A stretch of 64,000 bases of DNA from CACORA01 sp044234625 (GTDB lineage Bacteria; Planctomycetota; Planctomycetia; Pirellulales; UBA1268): positions 24,793-88,792 of the forward strand of contig JBIIIP010000002.1 of assembly GCA_044234625.1 (NCBI GenBank), given 5' to 3'. The notes beneath the pieces were generated by a model that worked only from the letters and a program-made list of their open reading frames with translations, had not been told where the DNA came from and did not search any database. The translations under genes and the position numbers were made by a program. This document shows, piece after piece, positions 51,458 to 61,300 of the stretch (position 1 is its first letter; each line of letters starts with the position of its first letter).

Positions 51458-53308
51458 ATGCGGTCATCGCGCCTGCCTCGCCGCGCTTCCGTCTTCCTGC
51501 TCGCCGGGCTGGCAGCGTGCACCGCGGTCGTCCGAGCGGAGACTCCCATTCCCGGCGACGCCGAGATCGCCGCCCTCATCGCCCAACTCGGCGCCGATGA
51601 ATACGCCTTGCGCGAAGCCGCGGCCGCCCGGCTCGACGCCCTGGGCACGGCCGCTCTCGATTCCCTGCTCGCGGCCGCCGAGTCGAATCCCGACCTGGAG
51701 GTGGCCCTGCGGGCCGACTGGCTGGCCGAATCGATTCCCCTCGCCGACCCCGCCGACCCCGCCGAAGTCATCGAGTTGCTGGATCGTTACCGCCGGCAGG
51801 CGGGGGGCGAGCGGTTCCTCCTCATGAATCGCCTGCTGCGGCTCGACGACGATGCGGGCGTGGAGCCGCTGGCCCGCATCGTCCGCCGGGAGCGCGATCC
51901 GGCGACGGCCCGCATGGCCGCAGTGTTCCTCGCGCGCGAGTGGATCCCGAACGATCCCTACTGGCCCGGCATGAGCGACCCCATCCTCGCCGGGCTCGGG
52001 GCCAGCGGCCGGCCGGCCGCCGATTTTCTCCGCACGGTGGTGGCGTTTTCACGTTCCACTTCCGCAGCCGACCGCGTCCGCCTCGCCGCCGCCGGCCGCG
52101 ACCTGCTGCCGACACTCGATCGCCTCGGCGGCGGCGCTGCAGCAGCCCGCACCGCCGCGGCGGGAAACGCAGCTGCGGCCGAGACCGTGACGACGAGCCA
52201 ATCGATCCTCGAGCAATGCGTGATCCAAATGCTCCTCGCAGCCGGCGAGCGCGAGGAGGCGCTGGCGGTCGTCCGTCGCCAGATCGCCGGCTGCCTGGCC
52301 GCGCTGGCCGGCCGCGACGCCGCCGCGGCGGAGGACGCGGCCGGGACGATCGCCGACATCCTGATATGGTCGTCCGCGCATGGGATTCCCGACGCCGTCG
52401 ACGCGATCGCCCCCTCCGATGCGGCCCCGCGGCGGAAGCCGATCCTCTACGCCGCCGCCGCCTGCGAGCGGGCCCGCAACCGCGATGCCGACGCGGCCAT
52501 GCTGGCGCAGGCCGCTTTCATCGCGGGCGAAAACGACTTTTCCCAGCGCGTGCGGGCGGGCATGCTCCTGGTGGAATGGGGCCTCGGCGACTGGGCGAGC
52601 CGGGAATACGCGGCGATCACCGGCGATGCGGGCGTTCCCCCCGAGAAGCGGGCTTTCGTGGCGGTGCTCATGTCGGAATTTCTCCATGACCAGGGCCGCG
52701 ATGCCGAGGCCGCGGCAGCCCTGCGGTCGATCCTTGATGACGGTGCGAATGAGGCCCAGAAGATCGCCCTCCTCCAGCAGATCGGCCGCGACCCGCTCAT
52801 GGTGCGGGCGCGGATGCACTACTTCGAGGCCTGCGCGGCCGCGGCTCGGGGCGATGCGGCCGGACAGCGCGCGGCGCTCGAAGAGGCGTCTTCGACGATT
52901 GCCAAGGATGTCGACGCGTTGATCGCGCTCTACCACCTGGATGACGACGCCGCGGATCGCCGGGCGAAGGCGCGGCTGCTGGTCCGCGAGGCGCTCGAGC
53001 ACATCGAAGGCGGCATGGACGGCTCATCGGACGATATGCAGAGCCGCAACGAGTATGCCTGGCTGGTCGCCAACACGGAGGGTGACGTGGCCAAGGCCAC
53101 CCGCTATTCCCGCGAGACGCTCGCCGACTCTCCCGACAACGCCAGTTATCTCGACACGCTCGCCCACTGCCATGCGGCGGCCGGTGATTTCCCGATGGCC
53201 ATCCGCACGCAACGGCTCGCCCATCGGTTCGAGCCCCACAACCGCATCATCCGTCTCAACCTGGAGAAGTTCGAGCGGCAGGCCGCCGCGGCGACCGGAT
53301 CCAGATGA
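51458..53308 (+). CDS. Exported helical-repeat (HEAT/TPR-like) protein
   Basis: A 616-residue protein with a signal peptide (MRSSRLPRRASVFLLAGLAA, cleavage near VVRA). The N-terminal part, with LGADEYALREAAAARLDALG and VALRADWLAES, resembles HEAT repeats found in planctomycete exported proteins. The C-terminal half has TPR-like units, e.g. RNEYAWLVANTEGDVAKATR and NASYLDTLAHCHAAAGDFPM. It is probably a periplasmic protein-interaction scaffold. The stop overlaps the next gene's start (ATGA). Confidence 0.82.
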   Translation: MRSSRLPRRASVFLLAGLAACTAVVRAETPIPGDAEIAALIAQLGADEYALREAAAARLDALGTAALDSLLAAAESNPDLEVALRADWLAESIPLADPADPAEVIELLDRYRRQAGGERFLLMNRLLRLDDDAGVEPLARIVRRERDPATARMAAVFLAREWIPNDPYWPGMSDPILAGLGASGRPAADFLRTVVAFSRSTSAADRVRLAAAGRDLLPTLDRLGGGAAAARTAAAGNAAAAETVTTSQSILEQCVIQMLLAAGEREEALAVVRRQIAGCLAALAGRDAAAAEDAAGTIADILIWSSAHGIPDAVDAIAPSDAAPRRKPILYAAAACERARNRDADAAMLAQAAFIAGENDFSQRVRAGMLLVEWGLGDWASREYAAITGDAGVPPEKRAFVAVLMSEFLHDQGRDAEAAAALRSILDDGANEAQKIALLQQIGRDPLMVRARMHYFEACAAAARGDAAGQRAALEEASSTIAKDVDALIALYHLDDDAADRRAKARLLVREALEHIEGGMDGSSDDMQSRNEYAWLVANTEGDVAKATRYSRETLADSPDNASYLDTLAHCHAAAGDFPMAIRTQRLAHRFEPHNRIIRLNLEKFERQAAAATGSR

Positions 53309-54186
53309 CCCCCATCCACACGCTCTCGATCAATGGTGACTCGTTCGCGGTGCACACTCGCGGCAGCGGCAGGCCACTCGTGCTGCTCCATGCGTTTCCC
53401 CTCGACCACGGCATGTGGGAGGCCCAGGAACCGCTCGCCGAGGCGGTGCGGCTGATCGTGCCCGACCAGCGCGGCTTCGGCGGCAGCGCCGCCGCGCGGC
53501 CGATCGCGAGCATCGCGGAAATGGCCGACGACGTGATCGCGGTGCTGGATGCCCTCCACGTGGCCGAGCCGGCGGTCGTGTGCGGGGTGTCGATGGGGGG
53601 CTACGTGGCCCAGCACGTCGCCGCCCGGCATCCGGCGCGGGTCGCCGGGCTGATCCTCTGCGACACGAAGTTCGAGGCCGACACGCCATCCGCCCGCGAG
53701 GGTCGCGCGGCCCTCGCCACAAAAGTCGGCCGCCTGGGCACGTCCATTCTCGCCGACGCGATGCTGGGCAAACTGCTCGCTCAGTCGTCGGCAGCCCGCG
53801 CCGCCCCACGGCGGCAGGCCGTGGAGGAACACCTCCGGCAGATGATCGCCCGTCAGCAGCCGCAGACCGTGCAGGCCGCACTGGCCGCGATGGGCGACCG
53901 CCCCGACATGACGGCCGCCATGAGCCGGCTCGAGATTCCGACGCTCCTGGTCGTCGGTGCCGAAGACTCGTTCACTCCCCCGGAGGTGATGCAGCAGATG
54001 GAGGAGATCATGCCGGATGCCCGGCTGCTCATCGTGCCTCGGGCGGGACACCTCGTCCCGCTGGAGGCACCGGAGGTCTTCCACGAGGCAGCGCTGGCAT
54101 TTTTTCGGGAGGCCATACGGGCCGCCGCTGGTCGCGGGTCCGCTCCCACTCCTGCCGCCGCTGTTTCGCCACCTCCTCCTCGATGA
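53305..54186 (+). CDS. Alpha/beta hydrolase
   Basis: A 293-residue enzyme. The nucleophile elbow is VCGVSMGGYVA (serine), the acid is in VVGAEDSFTPP, and the histidine is in VPRAGHLVPLEAP. LLHAFPLDHGMWEAQ supplies the oxyanion hole. It resembles 3-oxoadipate enol-lactonase and related esterases, but the substrate is unknown. It overlaps the upstream repeat-protein gene by ATGA. The last 158 bases overlap a convergent gene on the other strand. They encode an Ala/Pro-rich tail beyond the hydrolase fold. Confidence 0.9.
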   Translation: MTPIHTLSINGDSFAVHTRGSGRPLVLLHAFPLDHGMWEAQEPLAEAVRLIVPDQRGFGGSAAARPIASIAEMADDVIAVLDALHVAEPAVVCGVSMGGYVAQHVAARHPARVAGLILCDTKFEADTPSAREGRAALATKVGRLGTSILADAMLGKLLAQSSAARAAPRRQAVEEHLRQMIARQQPQTVQAALAAMGDRPDMTAAMSRLEIPTLLVVGAEDSFTPPEVMQQMEEIMPDARLLIVPRAGHLVPLEAPEVFHEAALAFFREAIRAAAGRGSAPTPAAAVSPPPPR

Positions 54187-54502
54187 TCTCGCGGATCGCC
54201 TCGCGGGGCGGCAGCCGCGGCCGCAGGTCGAGCGGCCCCAGCGTGGCACGGCCGATCACCAGGCCGATCGCGAAGCATCCGGCGACGACGACGGCGGCGA
54301 GGAGCCACCAGCCGGGGGATCGCTCGGCCGCCGCCGACCGGCCGCGCGACGTGACGGCAGCCATCTCGATCGTCGTGGCCGTCATGCTGGCCGGCATCGT
54401 CGCGGTGGGCAGCGCATCGAGCGCCGTCCACACGTCGCCGAGCACGCCCTGCGGCGTGTCGGCTCGCCGGGCGGATGGTGGACCGGAAGAGGGTGACGTC
54501 AT
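54029..54502 (-). CDS. Single-pass membrane protein, probable anti-sigma partner
   Basis: A 157-residue protein. A soluble N-terminal part of about 60 residues precedes one membrane helix (SPGWWLLAAVVVAGCFAIGL). A charged C-terminal stretch (REAIREIIEEEVAKQRRQEW) and a Pro/Arg tail follow. Its start overlaps the stop of the ECF sigma gene as ATGA, the usual place for an anti-sigma factor. No ZAS-type zinc motif is visible, so the anti-sigma role is inferred only from topology and position. Its 3' half lies antisense to the alpha/beta hydrolase gene. Confidence 0.72.
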   Translation of the reverse strand: MTSPSSGPPSARRADTPQGVLGDVWTALDALPTATMPASMTATTIEMAAVTSRGRSAAAERSPGWWLLAAVVVAGCFAIGLVIGRATLGPLDLRPRLPPREAIREIIEEEVAKQRRQEWERTRDQRRPVWPPEKMPALPRGRPPVPPAGRGVPPEAR

Positions 54503-55116
54503 TGGATTTCGCCTCGGGCGGCGAAGTAGGGCTGGATGGCTTCTTGGAGTTGATCACGGGCCCGGAACAGCAGCGATTTCACGGCGGGCACCGAGAGCTG
54601 CATCGCCGTGGCGATCTCGTCGAGCGAGCAGTTTTCGAACTTCGCGAGGAGAACGGCCATCCGCTGCCGTTCGTTGAGGCCCGCCAGCGCCCGCTGCACG
54701 ACGGCCTGCACTTCCGCGCGGTCAACAGCCCGCGACGGCAACAACCCGCTGGCGGCGACGGCCAGTTGCTCCAGGCCGATGGCGCTCGACGAAGCCGATA
54801 CGTTCACGGGCATGCCCCGTTCCTTGCGGCGGTAGGCCCGCTGCCGCAGGTCGCTGGCGACGTTGTGGGCGATCGTGTGGACCCACGTGGTGAACTTCGC
54901 CGTGGGCCTGTAGCTCGACCGCGCGCGATACACCCGCAGAAACACCTCCTGGGCGAGGTCTTCGGCGGTGGCGTGGTCGCCGGTGTGATGGAGAAACAGC
55001 GTGACGAGCCGGTTCTGCCACAGGCCGACGAGCTGCTCGAACGCCCCGGCATCGCCCTCGCGCACCCGCAGCATCAAGGCTGTCGAGGGATCGGAGGCCG
55101 CCACGCTGCCCGCCAT
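54499..55116 (-). CDS. ECF-type RNA polymerase sigma factor
   Basis: A 205-residue sigma-70 family protein. Region 2 includes FEQLVGLWQNRLVTLFLHHT and AEDLAQEVFLRVYRARSSYR, with the -10-binding helix KFTTWVHTIAHNVASDLRQR. Region 4 is LNERQRMAVLLAKFENCSLD followed by IATAMQLSVPAVKSLLFRAR. It should direct RNA polymerase to a small regulon in response to a membrane signal sensed through its coupled partner. ATG 55116 (MAGSVAASD) is chosen. The longer frame to 55239 runs into the tRNA gene. The -35/-10 targets are unknown. Confidence 0.93.
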   Translation of the reverse strand: MAGSVAASDPSTALMLRVREGDAGAFEQLVGLWQNRLVTLFLHHTGDHATAEDLAQEVFLRVYRARSSYRPTAKFTTWVHTIAHNVASDLRQRAYRRKERGMPVNVSASSSAIGLEQLAVAASGLLPSRAVDRAEVQAVVQRALAGLNERQRMAVLLAKFENCSLDEIATAMQLSVPAVKSLLFRARDQLQEAIQPYFAARGEIQ

Positions 55117-55166
55117 GGTGTGACACCCTCTTCGCCGACGCCCCGCTCGCCCGGAGGGGCGAGGGC

Positions 55167-55193
55167 CTGCGGAGGCCAAGGATGGCTCCGCAG
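55167..55193 (-). promoter_or_regulatory. Hairpin between tRNA-Ala and the sigma factor gene
   Basis: CTGCGGAG and CTCCGCAG pair across 11 bases, 10 bases past the tRNA 3' end on the same strand. The tRNA is followed by TTTTT before the hairpin. It may aid tRNA 3' processing, act as a terminator, or lie in the sigma factor leader. Confidence 0.4.
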
Positions 55194-55203
55194 ACGGGAA
55201 AAA

Positions 55204-55276
55204 TGGAGCGGAGGAGGATCGAACTCCCAACCTCGGCATTGCGAACGCCGCGCTCTCCCAGTTGAGCTACCGCCCC
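55204..55276 (-). tRNA. tRNA-Ala (anticodon CGC)
   Basis: A 73-base cloverleaf is read on the minus strand. The acceptor stem is GGGGCGG/CCGCTCC with one G-U pair. The D stem is GCTC/GAGC. The anticodon stem is CGGCG/TGCCG with loop TTCGCAA and anticodon CGC. The T stem is GGGAG/CTCCT with loop TTCGATC. The discriminator base is A73 and CCA is not encoded. CGC reads the alanine codon GCG. T5 follows directly. It is divergent from uvrA and upstream of the ECF sigma gene. Confidence 0.95.
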
Positions 55277-55370
55277 GCACGGGAGAGGAGCGCAGCGGCC
55301 CGCATTCCCGAGGGAAAGTGGATGGTACGGCAGGCCCAGGAGGCTGTAAAGCGACGCCGCGGCGGGGCGC

Positions 55371-55376
55371 TACAAT
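55371..55376 (+). promoter_or_regulatory. Putative -10 hexamer TACAAT for uvrA
   Basis: The hexamer ends 7 bases before ATG 55384, implying a one-base leader. No Shine-Dalgarno sequence lies in between. Confidence 0.45.
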
Positions 55377-55383
55377 ACGGTCT

Positions 55384-58300
55384 ATGGATGTTTCCCCGAT
55401 CGTTGTCCGCGGTGCACGGGAGCACAACCTGCGGGACGTCACGGTGGGGCTGCCGCGGGGGCGGCTCGTCTGCCTCTCGGGGGTGAGCGGCTCCGGAAAA
55501 TCGAGCCTTGCCTTCGACACGCTCTACGCCGAAGGCCAGCGGCGGTATGTGGAGAGCCTGTCGACGTTTGCCCGCCAGTTCCTCGGCCAGCTCCCCCGTC
55601 CCGACGTCGATAGCGTGACGGGACTCTCACCGTCGATTTCGATCGCGCAGAAATCGGCCGGCACCAACCCGCGGTCCACCGTCGCCACGATGACGGAGAT
55701 CCACGATTTTCTCCGCGTGCTCTACGCGCGGGTCGGCACCGCCCACTGCCCCGAGTGCGATGCCGTGCTGGAGGCCCAGCCCCGCGACCAGATGGTGGAG
55801 CGGATCCTCGCCGCCCGCGGTGGGCGGCAGGTGATGATCCTCGCGCCCCTGGTGAAGGAAGCAAAGGGCGAGCACCGCGATCTGTTCACGGACCTCGTCC
55901 GCCAAGGGTTCACCCGGGCCCGCGTCGATGGCCGCGTGTGCCGCGTGGAGGATCCGCCGGCCCTGGAAAAACTCCTCAAGCACACGATCGACGTGGTCGT
56001 CGACCGGCTCGTGCCCGAGGAGGCCACGCGAAGCCGCGTGGCCGAAGCGGTGGAGCTCGCCCTCCGCGTGGGAGGAGGCCTCGTGATCGTGGCCGACGAC
56101 GGCGACGATCCCGACGACCTCATCCTCTCCAGCCGGTATGCCTGCGTGGCGTGCGGCGTGAGCTATGCGACACCGGAGCCGCAGCTTTTCAGTTTCAACA
56201 GCCCGCAAGGGGCATGCCCCACGTGCGACGGCCTCGGCGACATCTATGGCATCGATCCGGCGAAGCTCGTCACCGACCCGGAGAAATCCCTGAAGAAGGG
56301 ATGCATGGGGGTGCTGGGCACGTTTCGCGACATGCCGCGGTGGCTGCGGCGGCTCCTCAACGGCGTCGCCGCCCACGCGGAGAAGAAGCGGAAGTGGCCC
56401 GCCGGCACGCTGCTGGAGACCCCCTGGCAAGACCTCTCCGCGCTGCAGAAGAAAATCTGGCTCAACGGCACGGGCATCGACGAGATCGCGGTGTCATGGA
56501 AGCGCGGCCGCGCGGAGCGCGGTGCGCGGACGAAATTCGAGGGGCTCCTGGCGATGCTCGCCGCCCGCTGGCGAAACGCCAAGAGCGGCATCATGCGGCG
56601 GATGCTCGAAAAACTGATGAGCATCACCCCCTGCCACGACTGCCAGGGGGCGCGGCTCTCGCGTCAGTCCCGGGCCGTGCGGATTACGAGCCGGGCGCGG
56701 GGCTGGCGCGACGACGGTGGCCGGGGCGAGGCCTCGCTGTCGCTCGATCGCCTCTGTAGCCTGCCGATCGCCGCCGCGCGGGCCTTCCTTTCCGACCTCG
56801 TCCTCGACGATACGCAGGCCATCATCGCCACGGAACTTCTCAAGGAGATCCGCAGCCGGCTGGAATTCCTCGACCAGGTCGGCCTCGGCTACCTCGCGCT
56901 TGACCGCAAGGCGCCCACGCTCTCGGGTGGCGAGAGCCAGCGGATCCGCCTGGCCGCCCAGATCGGCTCAGGGCTCTCGGGGGTGCTCTACGTGCTCGAC
57001 GAACCCTCGATCGGCCTGCATGCCCGAGACAACGCCAAGCTCCTCGGGGCGCTCGAGCAGTTGCGCGACAAGGGCAACACGGTGGTCGTGGTCGAACACG
57101 ACGAAGACACGATCCGTGCCGCCGACTGGGTGGTCGACTTCGGCCCCGGTCCGGGCAAGCGCGGCGGCGAAGTGGTGGCCGAGGGCACGCCCGACGACGT
57201 GGCCCAAAGCGAGCGGAGCATCACGGGGAGTTTTCTCGCCGGCCGCGACGCGATCGAGGTGCCGGCGAAGCGGCGGCAGCCGTCGCAGACGAGCATCCGG
57301 CTCCGGGGAGTGCGGCACAACAACCTCCGGGGCGTGGACGTGGAGATCCCGCTGGGGCTCTTCGTCTGCGTGACGGGCGTCTCGGGGAGCGGCAAGAGCT
57401 CGCTCGTGGGCGACGTGCTCGAGCCCGAACTGCGGCGGCGGCTGGGGAGCGAGGCGGCCCAGCCGGGAGAGTTCGACGCCATCGAGGGCACGGAACAGCT
57501 CGACAAGGTCATCGTCATCGACCAGTCGCCGATCGGACGGACGCCACGGAGCAATCCCGCGACGTACGTGAAGGTATGGGACGACATCCGCAGCCTGTTC
57601 ACCATGCTGCCGGAGGCGAAGAAGCGCGGCTGGAAGGCGGGGCGGTTCAGCTTCAACGTGGCGGGCGGCCGCTGCGAAGCCTGCGAGGGCAACGGCTCCG
57701 CGCGGCTCGACATGGATTTTCTCGCCGACGTGTGGGTGACCTGCGAGGTGTGCGGTGGGGCGCGGTTCGCCAAAGACACGCTCGAAGTCCGCTGGAAGGG
57801 CAAGAATGTCGCCGAACTTTTGAACATGGAGATCGGCGAAGCCCGCGAGCTCTTCGCCGACGCCCCCGACATCGCCCGCAAGCTGGAAACGCTGTGCGAC
57901 GTGGGGCTCGATTATCTCCACCTCGGGCAGCCGTCGCCGACGCTCTCCGGGGGCGAAGCCCAGCGGGTGAAGCTCTCGCGCGAGCTTGCCAAGCGGTCGA
58001 CGGGGAAAACGCTCTACATCCTCGACGAGCCGACCACCGGCCTGCACATGGCCGACGTGCGGCAACTGATCACGGTGCTCGAGCGGCTCGTCGCCGCCGG
58101 CAACACGGTGCTCGTCGTGGAGCACAACCTCGACGTCGTGAAGCGGGCCGACTGGGTGATCGACCTCGGGCCCGAAGGAGGTTCCGGCGGCGGTGAGGTG
58201 GTGGCCGAGGGCACGCCGGAACAGATCGCGAAGGTGAAGGCCTCGCACACGGGGCGGGCGCTCGTGCCGGTGCTGCGGGCGGCGAAAGGCCGACGCGCCG

Positions 58301-61300
58301 GCCGGCAGAATCGCAGGCCGCAAGGCTCGGCCATCGCGGCACGGGAAAGACAGGCCGCCCAGAGCACGCTCGCGCGGGTCGCGGACATCTCCCGCGATCC
58401 CGGCCCTCCGGCGATCATGGTTCGCGGCGCGGCCCAGCACAATCTCAAGCAGGTCGATGCCGACATCCCGCGCGGAGCCCTCACCGTGTGCTGTGGCCCG
58501 AGCGGCTCCGGCAAGACGTCGCTCGCTTTCGACACGCTCTATGCCGAGGGGCAGCGGCGTTACGTGGAAAGCCTGTCTCCCTATGCTCGGCAATTCGTCG
58601 GCCAGGTGCCCAAGCCGATCTTCGAACGGATCGAGGGGCTCTCGCCGGCGGTGGCCATCGAGCAGCGGGCCACCGGAAGCACTCCGCGGTCGACCGTCGG
58701 CACGCTCACGGAGATGTATGACTACTTCCGCGTGCTCGCCGCTCGGCTCGGGGAGATGCACTGCCCTGATTGCAGCACGCCGGTGGGGGCGCAAAGCATC
58801 GATCAGACGGTCGAGCGGCTGTTCGCGCATGACCCCGGCACGCGGCTGCTTCTTCTGGCGCCGGTGGAGTTGCGGGTCGGCCAGGCGCCGGAGGCGCTGT
58901 TCGCGAGCCTGCGGGCGGCCGGGTATGTCCGTCTGCGGATCGACGGCCAGACCGTGCATCTCGATGAGAAACCGACGCTCGACCGCAAGCGGAAGAGCCG
59001 CATCGAGATCGTGGTAGACCGGCTGACTGTGAATCCCGCCGAGCGGAGCCGCTTCGCGCAGAGCGCCGAGGCGGCGTTTGACGCCGGCGGCGGCACGATG
59101 CTCGTCGCCCGGGCCGTCGCCGGACGTGATGAGCCGGACTGGCCGGTCGAGGTGCACAGCCGCAAGCTCGCCTGCCCCTCCTGCGGCCGCGGATTCAAGC
59201 CGCTGGAGCCGCGGCAGTTTTCCTTCAATAGCCCGCTCGGTTGGTGTGCGAGCTGCGATGGGCTGGGCACACGCACCGGCGTAGAGCATGCGTCGCTGGT
59301 GCGTGATGCGTCGCGGTCGCTCGCCGAGGGATCGCTCGATCTGTGGCCATCGCTGGCCGCGCCGGTGGGCCGCACACTGCTCGACGCCCTCTGCAAGGCG
59401 ACGGGCCTGCCGGGCGACGTGCCGCTGGCCGATCTTTCTGGAATGCAGCAGCGGGTGCTCTTCGAGGGCACGGGCGAGAAGTGGATCGAGGCGAAAGGCT
59501 TCGCCTTCCGCTTCAAGGGGCTGGAGAACGCCTGCGAGGAGGCGGCCCGGCTCGTGGTCGGCCTCCGTGGCAAGGTCGATGCCGTGATGGGCGAGGTGCC
59601 CTGCAGCGAGTGCGGCGGGAGCCGGCTGGCCGACGTGGCCAGCGCCGTCACGCTCTGGGGTCGCACGCTCGACGTGTGGTGTCGGATGCCCCTCGGCCGT
59701 CTGCAGCAGGAGCTCGCCACCATCTCCATCGACGAGGCCGACAAGAAGATCGCCGGCGACCTGCTCCGCGAGTTGCAGTCGCGGGTGGCCTTTCTCGTCG
59801 ACGTGGGGCTCGACTACCTCGACATGGCCCGGCCCGCGGGCAGCCTCTCCGGGGGCGAACTGCAGCGGATTCGCCTCGCCGCCCAGGTGGGCAGCGGCCT
59901 CACGGGCGTGCTCTACGTGCTCGACGAGCCGACGATCGGCCTCCACCCGCGTGACACGCACCGGCTGATCCGTGCCCTGGGCAAGCTCCGCGACCTCGGC
60001 AACACGCTCGTGGTGGTCGAGCACGACCGCGACGTCGTGAGCGCCGCCGATCAGGCGCTCGACTTCGGGCCGGGCAGCGGCCGCGAGGGGGGCCACATCG
60101 TCGCCCAGGCAACTCCCGCGCGGCTTGCCGCCACGAAGCGCAGCGTGACGGGCCCCTACCTCACCGCCCGCCACGCCTGCGATGCCGTGCTGGAGAAAAA
60201 GCGTCTGCACGGCCGCCGCGAGCCGCAGGGCTGGCTCAACATCCGCGGCATCCGCCATCGCACGCTGAAGGGCGTCGACGCGCGGATCCCGCTGGGCGTG
60301 CTGGCGGCGGTGACGGGCCCCAGCGGCTCGGGCAAGACGTCGCTAGTGCTCGAGGTCTTGTGGCGGGCGCTGGCCCGCCGGCTGCATGCGGCCCGCGAGC
60401 AGCCCGGCCAGCATGATGCGGTGCACGGCCTGGATGCGATCGACAAGGTGATTCTCGTCGACCAGGAGGCGATCGGCTCCACACCCGGCTCGACGCCGGC
60501 CACCTACACCGGCGTGTTCGACCACATCCGGCAGCTGTATGCGAAGACGCCCGAGGCCCGCACCCGCGGGTTCACGCAACGGACGTTTTCCTTCAACGTG
60601 CCCGGGGGCCGCTGCGAGGCCTGCGAGGGCCTCGGCCAGCGCCGCGTGGAGATGCACTTTCTCCCCGACGTGTGGGTGGAATGCGAGGCCTGCAAGGGGC
60701 GGCGGTATTCGGCGGAGACGCTCCACGCGAAGTGGCACGGCAAGTCGATCGCCGACGTCCTGGAGATGAGCGTGGCCGACGCGGCCCAGCTCTTCGACAC
60801 CGTACCTCACATCGCGCGGATTCTCGGCACGCTCGTCGACGTGGGGCTGGGCTACGTCACGCTCGGCCAGCCCGCGCCGCAGCTGTCGGGGGGGGAGGCG
60901 CAGCGCGTGAAGCTTTCTCGCGAACTCGCCAAGCCCGGCACGGGCCGCACGCTCTACATCCTCGACGAGCCGACGACGGGGCTCCACTTCGCCGACATCG
61001 AGAAGCTCCTGCACGTGCTCGAGCGGCTCGTGGACGCCGGCAACACGGTGCTCGTGGTGGAGCACAATCTGGAGGTGATCGCGGCCGCCGACTGGGTGCT
61101 CGACATGGGCCCGGAGGCGGGGGACGGCGGCGGGAAGATCGTGTGCGAGGGGCCGCCGGAAGACATCGTCATCCACGCCCGTCGCGCCGCGGCCGCCGAA
61201 TTTACGAAACTGCTCCGCTCGCACACCGGCGAGGCTCTCGATGCCTTCGGGCTGGTGGCCGCGGCGGGCGGCCACCAGCCCGCGAAGGCTCCATCCATTG

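Noticed and set aside
56968..60258. A 1096-codon open frame on the minus strand
   Set aside because: It is antisense to uvrA, has Arg/His/Gly-rich random-looking product, and arises from the high third-position GC of uvrA.
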